DNA from: Hafnia paralvei ATCC 29927 | GTDB lineage: Bacteria; Pseudomonadota; Gammaproteobacteria; Enterobacterales; Enterobacteriaceae | Assembly (NCBI RefSeq): GCF_001655005.1 | Contig: NZ_LXET01000007.1 | Location: 1 to 64,000 of the forward strand | Reading direction: 5' to 3' | Length of the DNA: 64,000 nucleotides | Part shown: one piece after another, positions 45,465 through 53,429 of the stretch | Position numbering within the stretch: the first letter of the stretch is position 1 | How the letters are laid out: every line of letters begins with the position of its first letter | Position numbers and translations under genes: made by a program | Notes under the pieces: generated by a model | The model's input: only the letters and a program-made list of their open reading frames with translations | The model's database searches: none | Told to the model about the DNA's origin: nothing

Positions 45465-46781
45465 ATGTCTGAACAAAAATCTTTAAAAGCGATACGCGGT
45501 AATTTTTTAGACATTGTAAAAACAGTAGAACAGCCCGAGGAGATTGAATCTCATCTCCGTTTTATTGAAGACGGCTTAATGCTTGTCCGTAGTGGGAAAG
45601 TAGAGTGGTTTGGTCAATGGGAGGAAGGGAAACATCTCATACCTGAAGGCATTCGTGTTCGTGACTATAGCGGCAAGATGATTGTTCCAGGCTTTATTGA
45701 TACTCACATCCATTATCCACAAAGTGAAATGGTTGGAGCCTATGGTGAGCAGCTGTTGGAATGGTTGAATAAGCACACTTTCCCAGCCGAACGCCGTTAT
45801 AACGATATTGAGTATGCGCGTGAGATGTCGGCTTTCTTTATCAAACAACTTTTGCGCAATGGTACGACGACTGCGTTGGTGTTTGGCACCGTACATCCCG
45901 AATCCGTTGACGCTTTATTTGAAGCCGCTCATAACATCAATATGCGCATGATCGCTGGCAAAGTCATGATGGATCGTAATGCGCCTGACTACCTGCTCGA
46001 TACAGCTGAAACCAGCTACACCCAAAGCAAAGCGTTGATTGAACGCTGGCATCGTAACGGGCGTTTACTCTATGCCATTACGCCACGCTTTGCGCCAACC
46101 TCCACGCCAGAGCAATTGGCGATGGCGCAACGGCTACGTGAAGAATATCCCGACACTTATCTGCATACTCACCTCTGCGAAAATAAAGATGAAATTGCAT
46201 GGGTGAAATCCCTGTATCCAGATCGTAAAAACTATCTCGATGTTTATCACCATTATGGGCTGACCGGAAAAAACAGCGTGTTTGCTCACTGTGTTCATTT
46301 GGAAGAGCAGGAATGGGATTGTCTGCGTGATAGCGGTTCATCAATTGCGTTTTGTCCAACGTCTAATCTGTATCTTGGCAGCGGCTTATTCAATCTGAAA
46401 AAAGCATGGCATAAACAGATTAAGGTGGGTATGGGAACGGATATCGGAGCCGGAACCACGTTCAATATGCTGCAAACCCTGAATGAAGCCTACAAGGTGA
46501 TGCAACTTCAAGGCTGGCGAATGTCGGCGTATGAAGCGTTTTATTTAGCGACGCTCGGTGGTGCGAAGGCATTAGGGCTGGATGACATCATCGGTAATTT
46601 CAACGTGGGCAAAGAGGCTGATTTTGTTGTTTTAGAGCCAACGGCAACGCCATTGCAGCAGCTTCGTTACGATAACTCTGTGACGCTCATGGACAAATTA
46701 TTTGTGATGATGACGCTTGGAGACGACCGTTCAATCTACAGAACCTATGTCGATGGACAATTAGTGTACGAACGCACCTAA
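45465..46781 (+). CDS. guaD: Guanine deaminase
   Basis: Converts guanine to xanthine and ammonia. It is 438 aa (E. coli 439). Zinc ligands: FIDTHIHYPQ (about 70-79), HTHLCEN (about 226-232), VFAHCVHL, and the catalytic Asp in GTDIGAGTTFN (about 324-334). Ribosome binding site GGAGAAAGGA. Together with XanQ it feeds xanthine into the degradation cluster; same gene order as in E. coli (xanQ-guaD-ghxQ). Confidence 0.96.
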   Translation: MSEQKSLKAIRGNFLDIVKTVEQPEEIESHLRFIEDGLMLVRSGKVEWFGQWEEGKHLIPEGIRVRDYSGKMIVPGFIDTHIHYPQSEMVGAYGEQLLEWLNKHTFPAERRYNDIEYAREMSAFFIKQLLRNGTTTALVFGTVHPESVDALFEAAHNINMRMIAGKVMMDRNAPDYLLDTAETSYTQSKALIERWHRNGRLLYAITPRFAPTSTPEQLAMAQRLREEYPDTYLHTHLCENKDEIAWVKSLYPDRKNYLDVYHHYGLTGKNSVFAHCVHLEEQEWDCLRDSGSSIAFCPTSNLYLGSGLFNLKKAWHKQIKVGMGTDIGAGTTFNMLQTLNEAYKVMQLQGWRMSAYEAFYLATLGGAKALGLDDIIGNFNVGKEADFVVLEPTATPLQQLRYDNSVTLMDKLFVMMTLGDDRSIYRTYVDGQLVYERT

Positions 46782-46874
46782 AATGTCGATTTCTTTTGTT
46801 GAAATGACGGTTTAGAGGCCAGATAATCGTTTGCCTTAAATAACCGTCCCATTTTTATGACTGATGTGCTTGAT

Positions 46875-46889
46875 GGGGTAATCGTTTGC
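46875..46889 (+). promoter_or_regulatory. Candidate sigma-54 promoter of ghxQ
   Basis: GGGGTAA-TCGT-TTGC at 46875-46889 keeps GG and GC at the right spacing and the TTGC of the -12 box. It lies about 146 bases before ghxQ in the guaD-ghxQ gap. Weaker than the ygeW and ygfK promoters. Confidence 0.4.
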
Positions 46890-47034
46890 TTTGCGGTTTT
46901 TGTTGCACTAATAAGTACCGCAAATGGATATCGCAAAGTTACGGTAATAAGAAAAACGCAGGTTCAGGCGTTCATTATCTTGAACAAAATTATTGTCATC
47001 ATGCGCAATGTTAAAACACTCAGAGGACATCAAT

Positions 47035-48402
47035 ATGTCTAGCAATGCATCTCAAGAAGGGTCTGCGGGTAAATCGGGCGGTTCGCTTGACGCTTACTTT
47101 AAAATTTCTGCACGGGGAAGCAGTGTTCGCCAAGAAGTACTGGCTGGCCTTACGACCTTTTTAGCGATGGTCTATTCGGTCATCGTTGTGCCAAGTATGT
47201 TGGGTAAAGCGGGTTTTCCTCCGGCCGCCGTGTTTGTTGCGACCTGTCTGGTGGCTGCTTTTGGCTCATTACTGATGGGATTGTGGGCGAATCTGCCAAT
47301 GGCGATTGGCTGTGCGATTTCATTGACGGCATTCACCGCGTTTAGCTTGGTGCTTGGGCAGCATATTAGTATCCCTGTTGCCTTAGGCGCAGTGTTTCTT
47401 ATGGGGGTTCTGTTCACCCTGATTTCAGTTACCGGGATTCGTTCGTGGATACTGAGAAACTTACCGATGGGGATTGCACACGGTACAGGGATTGGTATCG
47501 GCTTATTCTTACTGCTGATTGCCGCGAACGGTGTGGGTTTAGTTATCAAGAATCCGATCGAAGGTCTGCCAGTTGCGTTGGGCGCATTTACTTCTTTCCC
47601 TGTGATGATGTCTCTGCTTGGGTTGGCTATCATTTTTGGTTTGGAAAAGCTGAAAGTTCCCGGCGGCATTCTGCTAGTGATTATCGGTATTTCTATTGTT
47701 GGGCTGATTTTTGACCCTAGCGTGAAATATCAAGGGTTGTTTGCGTTACCAAGCCTAACTGCCGAAGATGGCTCTTCATTGATTTTTAGCTTAGATATCA
47801 TGGGTGCTCTGAAACCGGTGGTTCTGCCAAGCGTTCTGGCACTGGTCATGACGGCGGTGTTTGATGCTACCGGTACGATTCGTGCGGTGGCGGGGCAAGC
47901 GAATTTGTTAGACAAAGATGGGCAGATTATCAACGGCGGAAAAGCATTAACCGCTGACTCCGTGAGCAGCATTATCTCCAGTTTTGTGGGAGCATCTCCT
48001 GCAGCGGTATACATTGAGTCAGCCGCGGGGACGGCCGCGGGGGGCAAAACCGGTTTGACTGCCACTGTTGTTGGCATTTTATTCCTGCTGATTTTGTTCC
48101 TGTCTCCTCTGTCTTATCTGGTTCCAGGATATGCTACTGCGCCAGCGTTAATGTATGTTGGCCTGCTGATGTTGAGTAACGTTTCTAAACTCGACTTTAA
48201 CGACTTCGTTGATGCCATGTCTGGTCTGGTATGTGCAGTGTTTATCGTGCTGACCTGTAACATCGTTACCGGCATTATGCTGGGGTTCACGACTCTGGTT
48301 GTCGGGAGAATATTCTCTAATGAATGGCGCAAACTGAACATTGGAACCGTGATTATCGCGATTGCATTGGTGGCATTCTATGCTGGTGGTTGGGCTATCT
48401 AA
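47035..48402 (+). CDS. ghxQ: Guanine/hypoxanthine permease GhxQ (NCS2, AzgA type)
   Basis: Membrane purine importer, 455 aa, the length of E. coli GhxQ. It agrees with GhxQ rather than its paralogue GhxP at diagnostic stretches (PVALGAFTSFPVMMSLLG, SKLDFNDFVDAM). TM-rich, with motifs FLAMVYSVIVVP, AIGCAISLTAFTAF, FDATGTIRAVAGQANLL and AAGTAAGGKTGLTA. Upstream in-frame ATG 46993 has no ribosome binding site, while 47035 has AGAGGA. Delivers guanine to GuaD. A strong terminator follows. Confidence 0.93.
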   Translation: MSSNASQEGSAGKSGGSLDAYFKISARGSSVRQEVLAGLTTFLAMVYSVIVVPSMLGKAGFPPAAVFVATCLVAAFGSLLMGLWANLPMAIGCAISLTAFTAFSLVLGQHISIPVALGAVFLMGVLFTLISVTGIRSWILRNLPMGIAHGTGIGIGLFLLLIAANGVGLVIKNPIEGLPVALGAFTSFPVMMSLLGLAIIFGLEKLKVPGGILLVIIGISIVGLIFDPSVKYQGLFALPSLTAEDGSSLIFSLDIMGALKPVVLPSVLALVMTAVFDATGTIRAVAGQANLLDKDGQIINGGKALTADSVSSIISSFVGASPAAVYIESAAGTAAGGKTGLTATVVGILFLLILFLSPLSYLVPGYATAPALMYVGLLMLSNVSKLDFNDFVDAMSGLVCAVFIVLTCNIVTGIMLGFTTLVVGRIFSNEWRKLNIGTVIIAIALVAFYAGGWAI

Positions 48403-48449
48403 CGTCAGCAGGTTTAGCGTTTAGCATTAGTTGTTCACGAATAACATTA

Positions 48450-48480
48450 AGGGCGTCCTTCGGGGCGCCTTTATTTTTTG
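48450..48480 (+). terminator. Intrinsic terminator of ghxQ
   Basis: AAGGGCGTCC (48450-48459), TTCG tetraloop, GGGCGCCTTT (48464-48473), two wobbles, then ATTTTTT. Confidence 0.88.
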
Positions 48481-48656
48481 TGTACTCGGAATTGTCATAG
48501 TAATCTTCAACAGAAATAATACCATTGGTTACTTTCAGGTAATTCTCAGGCTATTTGCACACTTTTTCCTTTAGGACAAAATTCATAAAGTGATATGTTT
48601 GACACGGTATTAATGAGCAAAATGCGGTTGTACTTTGTAGTGAGACTAAGGAAAGC

Positions 48657-50303
48657 ATGGAAATCTTCTTTACTATTTTGATCCTGATCCTAGTGGTTTC
48701 TTTGTCTGGGGTGGTAACGCGTATGTTGCCATTTCAGATACCGTTGCCGCTGATGCAGATCGCTATCGGGGCTCTGCTCGCTTGGCCGCATTTTGGCCTT
48801 CACGTTGACTTTGATCCTGAACTTTTCCTCGTACTATTCATTCCTCCGTTACTGTTTGCTGATGGATGGAAAACCCCAACGCGAGAGTTTCTACATCACG
48901 GGCGTGAGATTTTAGGTCTGGCGCTGGTGTTGGTATTAATTACGGTCGTTGGCGTGGGGTATTTTCTGCATATCTTGCTGCCAGAGGTTCCTTTGGTTGC
49001 CGCATTTGCATTGGCCGCTGTGCTATCGCCAACGGATGCCGTGGCGTTAGGTGGGATTGTTGGCAAGGGACGTATTCCAAAAACCATTATGGGTGTATTG
49101 GAAGGCGAAGCCCTGATGAACGATGCGTCAGGCCTAGTGGCTCTCAAATTTGCGATTGCCGTAGCGATGGGCACCATGGTGTTCACCGTGGGAGGCGCAA
49201 CGCTTGAGTTCCTGAAAGTGGCTATCGGTGGTTTGTTGGCCGGTGTCGCGGTGACGTGGCTTTACAGTAAATCGTTACGGGTTATGAGCCGCTGGTCTGG
49301 CGATGATCCTGCAACGCAAATTGTCCTTCTGATGCTGTTGCCTTTTGCTAGTTATCTGATCGCTGAACATGCTGGCGTCTCGGGGATTTTGGCCGCCGTC
49401 GCTGCGGGTATGACGATCAGCCAATCGGGCGTTATACGTAATGCACCGTTGACAATGCGCCTGCGTGCAAACAGCGTGTGGGCGATGTTGGAGTTTGTGT
49501 TTAACGGCATGGTTTTCATCATGTTGGGCTTGCAGTTGCCGGGGATCCTCGAAAGCTCGATCATTCAGGCAGAACGAGACCCGACGATTCAGACATGGTA
49601 TTTGTTTGCTGATGTCGCATTAGTGTATGCGGTTCTGCTGGTATTACGATTCCTGTGGCTGTGGTGCATGCGCCGTCTGAGCCTGCGTTTTATGAAACGT
49701 AATCCACTCCAGTTTGCCAGCTACAGTTTACGTGACCTGTGGATTGCCTCTTTCGCTGGGGTGCGCGGAGCGATTACTCTGGCTGGTGTGCTTTCAATAC
49801 CGCTATTCTTGACCGATGGAACGCCATTCCCAGGGCGATATCAGCTGGTATTCATCGCTACTGGTGTGATTCTTTTCTCCCTTATTGTGGGGGTAGTTAT
49901 ATTACCTCTGCTGCTGAAGGGGATGGAGGTTACGGATAGCAACACCTATCGTGATGAAGAGACAATGGCAAAATCTGTTACGGCAGAAGTTGCGATTGAA
50001 AGCCTGAAGAAAATGCAGGAACGTTTGGAAGTTGATACCGAAGAGAATATCGATCCTCAACTACTGACCGAAGTCAGCTCTCGCGTGATCGGGAGTTTAC
50101 GCCGCCGTATCAGTACCAAAGAGAATGCAGAAGAGATGCGCAAGGTCGAGAACCTTGAGCGTCGTTTCCGACTTACCGCGCTACGTGCAGAACGCGGTGA
50201 GCTTTACCACTTACGTGCTACCCAAAAAATCAGTAATGAGACCTTGCAGAAGTTGCTGCACGATCTGGATTTGCTGGAAGCATTGTTGGTGGAGAAGAGC
50301 TAA
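48657..50303 (+). CDS. yjcE: Na+/H+ antiporter YjcE (CPA1 family)
   Basis: Predicted cation:proton antiporter, 548 aa (E. coli YjcE 549). About 11-12 TM helices in residues 1-415. CPA1 marks: LFIPPLLFADGW, ALAAVLSPTDAVALGGI (helix with the ion-binding Asp region), EGEALMNDASGLVALK and GVRGAITLAGVLS. The last 130 residues are charged and helical, likely cytoplasmic. Monogenic. In E. coli yjcE follows ghxP (yjcD); here it follows ghxQ. Confidence 0.9.
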   Translation: MEIFFTILILILVVSLSGVVTRMLPFQIPLPLMQIAIGALLAWPHFGLHVDFDPELFLVLFIPPLLFADGWKTPTREFLHHGREILGLALVLVLITVVGVGYFLHILLPEVPLVAAFALAAVLSPTDAVALGGIVGKGRIPKTIMGVLEGEALMNDASGLVALKFAIAVAMGTMVFTVGGATLEFLKVAIGGLLAGVAVTWLYSKSLRVMSRWSGDDPATQIVLLMLLPFASYLIAEHAGVSGILAAVAAGMTISQSGVIRNAPLTMRLRANSVWAMLEFVFNGMVFIMLGLQLPGILESSIIQAERDPTIQTWYLFADVALVYAVLLVLRFLWLWCMRRLSLRFMKRNPLQFASYSLRDLWIASFAGVRGAITLAGVLSIPLFLTDGTPFPGRYQLVFIATGVILFSLIVGVVILPLLLKGMEVTDSNTYRDEETMAKSVTAEVAIESLKKMQERLEVDTEENIDPQLLTEVSSRVIGSLRRRISTKENAEEMRKVENLERRFRLTALRAERGELYHLRATQKISNETLQKLLHDLDLLEALLVEKS

Positions 50304-50400
50304 TACGTGGGGCGTGTTGTCTATGTGGGCAAGACGATGTCGCGTTGCGCCCATCTGACTGCATAGGTCATTTCATGCTTCATGGTGGTAGGTGTTCAAC

Positions 50401-50429
50401 AAGGGAGTACCAGAGCGTACTCCCTTTTT
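50401..50429 (+). terminator. Intrinsic terminator of yjcE
   Basis: AAGGGAGTAC (50401-50410), loop CAGAGC, GTACTCCCTT (50417-50426), then a short T-run. It lies between the convergent genes yjcE and the LysR regulator and may serve both. Confidence 0.85.
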
Positions 50430-50496
50430 ATGCGCTGTTTTTATTTCTTTCACGTTTCAGTCTGGAGAGATAAAGCCGCCACTCGATAGGTGTCCA

Positions 50497-51411
50497 TTAC
50501 TTCAACGTTATCCACTCTGGATGCATCACGCCGTTTGGCCAAAACTCTCGACAGCGGGCAATCCACGCCTGCGCACTGTGAGATAAATAACGCCCCTCAC
50601 ACCAAATCAAGCCCAGTTCCCACATTAGTTTCGGTTCTAGAGGAAGCCATAAGAGTGTTTTCGGGTCGAGCCGTTGGCAAATGGGTTCGGGCAGAATGGC
50701 AATCCCTACATTAGCTTGAACCATCGCGGCGAGGAAATCCCACTGACCGCTACGCACGGCTATTTGTGGGCTCACATTGTGAGCGGCAAAAGCCTGCATG
50801 AGTTGTTTATAGAGTGCAAAATCTTCGTTGTAGATCAAAATGTTTTGCTCTGCTAGCTCTTCCATATGGATACTGGTACGCCCTAGCCAGACCTCAGAGC
50901 GGGGTAACAACACGCATAGAGGATGGCTGAACAGCGGCAGTGAGGCAATTGCAGGGTCGATATCGCCGGAAAGAGCCGTTAGTGCTAAATCCAACTCGCC
51001 GGATAGCAATGCTTGTTCAACGGTAAGCCCTCCAAACTCGGAGATAATTAATTCAATCCCTGGGTAGTTCTGACGGAACTCGCTTATTAGCCCTGCCATT
51101 TGTGTTCCGACCATTGGAGGGATACCCAATTTAAGCTGGCCGCGTTTGAGCGTACCAATATCCTCAAGTTCAGCTTTTAGCTGACTAAACTGATCGAGGA
51201 TCGCCAAACCTCGCTGGTAAACGGCTTGTCCACTGTCGGTGAGATGTAGTCGGCGCCCCTCACGGATTATCAATGAGCAACCCAGCTCATCTTCTAAATT
51301 ACGCAGCATTTTGCTGATGGTTGGCTGAGTAACGAACAGTTTTTCTGCAGCGCGGGTAAAGCTTTGTTGGCGTACCACTTCTACGAAATAGCGCAGCGTT
51401 CTGACATCCAT
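50497..51411 (-). CDS. LysR-family regulator of the cidAB pair
   Basis: 304-aa LysR-type regulator. N-terminal winged HTH (MDVRTLRYFVEVVRQQSFTRAAEKL..., about 1-60) and an effector domain (about 90-295: KRGQLKLGIPPMVGTQ, LDLALTALSGD, GIAILPEPICQRL). Divergent from cidA with about 147 bp between the starts, the classical LysR arrangement; it resembles CidR/YwbI-type regulators that activate cid/lrg-like genes in response to acetate or overflow metabolism. Effector unknown here. Start follows CAGGAGAG. Confidence 0.88.
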   Translation of the reverse strand: MDVRTLRYFVEVVRQQSFTRAAEKLFVTQPTISKMLRNLEDELGCSLIIREGRRLHLTDSGQAVYQRGLAILDQFSQLKAELEDIGTLKRGQLKLGIPPMVGTQMAGLISEFRQNYPGIELIISEFGGLTVEQALLSGELDLALTALSGDIDPAIASLPLFSHPLCVLLPRSEVWLGRTSIHMEELAEQNILIYNEDFALYKQLMQAFAAHNVSPQIAVRSGQWDFLAAMVQANVGIAILPEPICQRLDPKTLLWLPLEPKLMWELGLIWCEGRYLSHSAQAWIARCREFWPNGVMHPEWITLK

Positions 51412-51557
51412 GATCTCTCCTGAGAACGATGTGAGTTGTTAAACCCTAAAGTATGCCAATTTGGCATGATGGCAATAATATTAATTCATTTTATGCAGGT
51501 ATTGTTTCTTGCCTATACTGTGCGCTCATTCACATTTTTCTCATTCTGAGGTTACCC

Positions 51558-51998
51558 ATGTCTCTGGCGTTGCGCTCTCGCGCGCCGTTCGTCCTTAGTC
51601 GTTTACAGGTGCCTGTTCAGGTCGCTTTGTATGCCGGACTCTTTCTGGTTGCGCAATGGGTTGTGGTGCAATTTCATTTACCACTTCCGGCGAATATCGT
51701 AGGTATGTTGATGCTATTGGCGATGATCGTTTTACGTGTCTTGCCGATTAAATGGGTGAAAGCAGGATCGCGTTGGCTGCTGGCTGAAATGCTGCTGTTT
51801 TTTGTGCCTGCGGTGGTTGCGGTCGTGAACTATGCCTCATTGTTAATGATAGAAGGCTGGCGGATTTTTGCCGTTATTGCGGTGAGCACTATGCTGACGC
51901 TCGGGTTGACTGCTCTGGTTGTGGATAAAGTCTATCGTTTCGAAATTTATATGCAGCGTAAGAAACAAACGGCAGCACATAAAAGAGATATCGCATGA
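51558..51998 (+). CDS. CidA/LrgA family holin-like protein
   Basis: Small membrane protein, 146 aa, four predicted TM helices (about 20-38, 42-60, 72-98 and 100-122). The family core LPLPANIVGMLMLLAMI and LLAEMLLFFVPAVVAVVNY is clear. CidA/LrgA proteins act like holins or as pyruvate/small-molecule transport partners together with CidB/LrgB. The frame opens at 51453, but the ATG at 51558 has GAGG upstream and gives the usual length. The stop overlaps cidB in ATGA. Confidence 0.9.
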   Translation: MSLALRSRAPFVLSRLQVPVQVALYAGLFLVAQWVVVQFHLPLPANIVGMLMLLAMIVLRVLPIKWVKAGSRWLLAEMLLFFVPAVVAVVNYASLLMIEGWRIFAVIAVSTMLTLGLTALVVDKVYRFEIYMQRKKQTAAHKRDIA

Positions 51999-52684
51999 GC
52001 AGTTTAACTATCAGCATCCTTTGCTTATTGATGACGCTTGGGCTTTATTTTGCCAATAAGAAAATCTATCGCCGTCTACACAGTATCTGGATGATGCCAC
52101 TGGTTTTAACGCCATTGATTCTGGTGCTTTTCTTGGTCATAACCCACGTTTCCTATCAGGATTACATGGGAGAGAACCATTGGCTGCTGTGGCTGTTAGG
52201 GCCAGCAACTATCGCGTTTGCCGTGCCTGTTTATGAAAATATGGCGATTATCCGCCGACATTGGATGTCGCTGAGCGCGGGGGTTATCACGGCCACTATT
52301 GTCGCCGTGTGCAGCTCTGTGTGGCTGGCACGGTTGTTTACTCTGTCTGAAGAAGTACAACGCAGCCTCGCTGTCCGTTCTATCACGACGCCATTTGCAT
52401 TAGAGGCTGCTAAGCAAATGGGAGGGCAGCCGGATTTAGTCGCCTTGTTTGTCGTCATTACCGGCGTATTTGGTATGGCCATTGGCGATATTTTGTTTCT
52501 TCGGCTCGCGGTACGCAGCGGTATGGCGAAGGGCGCAGGGTTAGGGGCGTCGTCTCACGGCGCAGGAACAGCCAAAGCTTATGAAATAGGGCAAACGGAA
52601 GGGGTAGTTTCAAGTCTGGTCATGATGTTAGCTGGCGTCGTCACGGTGGTACTCGCCCCGTTAATTGGTCATCTGATGTGGTAA
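51995..52684 (+). CDS. CidB/LrgB family membrane protein
   Basis: 229-aa polytopic membrane protein with the LrgB signature (LLGPATIAFAVPVYEN near 68 and ITTPFALEAAKQMGGQPDL near 133, SSHGAGTAKAYEIG near 188). E. coli YohK is the same family. Translationally coupled to cidA (ATGA). The pair is thought to affect murein hydrolase activity, cell lysis or pyruvate movement. A repeat element and a strong terminator follow. Confidence 0.92.
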   Translation: MSSLTISILCLLMTLGLYFANKKIYRRLHSIWMMPLVLTPLILVLFLVITHVSYQDYMGENHWLLWLLGPATIAFAVPVYENMAIIRRHWMSLSAGVITATIVAVCSSVWLARLFTLSEEVQRSLAVRSITTPFALEAAKQMGGQPDLVALFVVITGVFGMAIGDILFLRLAVRSGMAKGAGLGASSHGAGTAKAYEIGQTEGVVSSLVMMLAGVVTVVLAPLIGHLMW

Positions 52685-52705
52685 TAAATTTCAATAATAA
52701 GCCTG

Positions 52706-52787
52706 TATACCCGTCATACTTCAAGTTGCCTTTTTGTTGGCTGTGTTCACTGGCCGCCTCAATGCCACTCGAATTATTTAAGGTATA
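52706..52787. repeat. Dispersed palindromic repeat (copy B)
   Basis: 82 bases from TATACCCGTCATACTTCAAG to GAATTATTTAAGGTATA. The halves are imperfect inverted copies (TATACC/GGTATA at the ends; AGTTGCC-type left arm against GCCACT right arm). It shares the central words GTTGGCTG, TTCACT and GCCGCCTCAATGC with copy D. Lies between cidB and its terminator. Confidence 0.8.
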
Positions 52788-52813
52788 AAACAGCACTATA
52801 GCTGCAAGAGTTT

Positions 52814-52850
52814 GCCTCTGCCATGCACCCGCTGGCAGAGGTTTTTTTTT
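52814..52850 (+). terminator. Intrinsic terminator of cidAB
   Basis: CCTCTGCCA (52815-52823), loop TGCACCCGC, TGGCAGAGG (52833-52841), then nine T residues. Confidence 0.93.
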
Positions 52851-52867
52851 GGCGATTTTACAGTGAA

Positions 52868-53203
52868 TTACTGGAACATTTTTTCAAGATATTGGCTTAA
52901 ACGCGCGCGCGAGGTAAATCCATGCGGAATGCCAATGAACGCTGTTTCTACCGCATGCGGGTCTTGTGGGAAGCGGGTGTAAGCCACGCTGCTGCGTAGT
53001 GGTTCAGCAGGATGGGCAAATTTGAGACTTTTCTGCCCTAGCGCTGGGTGAATGACCAGCGCTGTTCGGCCCATTCTGGCCTCACGATTGACGTAAACAT
53101 AGTGCTCACCTTTGTGAAAACCATACGCTTTATCGGTGACGCAGTCTCTGATGAAACCTGTTTTCTCAAGGACTTGTGCCACTTCGTCAGGGCGCAAATA
53201 CAT
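52868..53203 (-). CDS. DUF2002 family protein
   Basis: Small soluble protein, 111 aa, of a conserved enterobacterial family (DUF2002) without known function. It begins MYLRPDEVAQVLEKTGF and has GEHYVYVNREARMGRTALVIHP (about 32-53) and a C-terminal GIPHGFTSRARLSQYLE. The frame reaches 53218, but the ATG at 53203 has GGAGAG eight bases before it and gives the family start. Convergent with cidAB and divergent from the phosphatase gene. Confidence 0.8.
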   Translation of the reverse strand: MYLRPDEVAQVLEKTGFIRDCVTDKAYGFHKGEHYVYVNREARMGRTALVIHPALGQKSLKFAHPAEPLRSSVAYTRFPQDPHAVETAFIGIPHGFTSRARLSQYLEKMFQ

Positions 53204-53429
53204 GTCTGACTCTCCCATTGTTCTCTATCATAGGCACTGACCATAGCGGATTGAAACTGTGGGACAACCGGACTTATCTGGAAGAGAAATTCACCATATT
53301 TATCAGCAACTCGAAAATGATAAATCTCGTTATGTGAAGCTTGCCAATAACTCAATATGGAAAGCTATCTACACTCACTTGTGTGTATTTCGGTAGGTAA
53401 CCCTTCAATTTGTATAAGGAAACAGACAA

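Noticed and set aside
46857..47042. 61-codon frame in the guaD-ghxQ gap
   Set aside because: Overlaps the sigma-54 candidate and the ghxQ start, has no ribosome binding site and no recognisable protein character.
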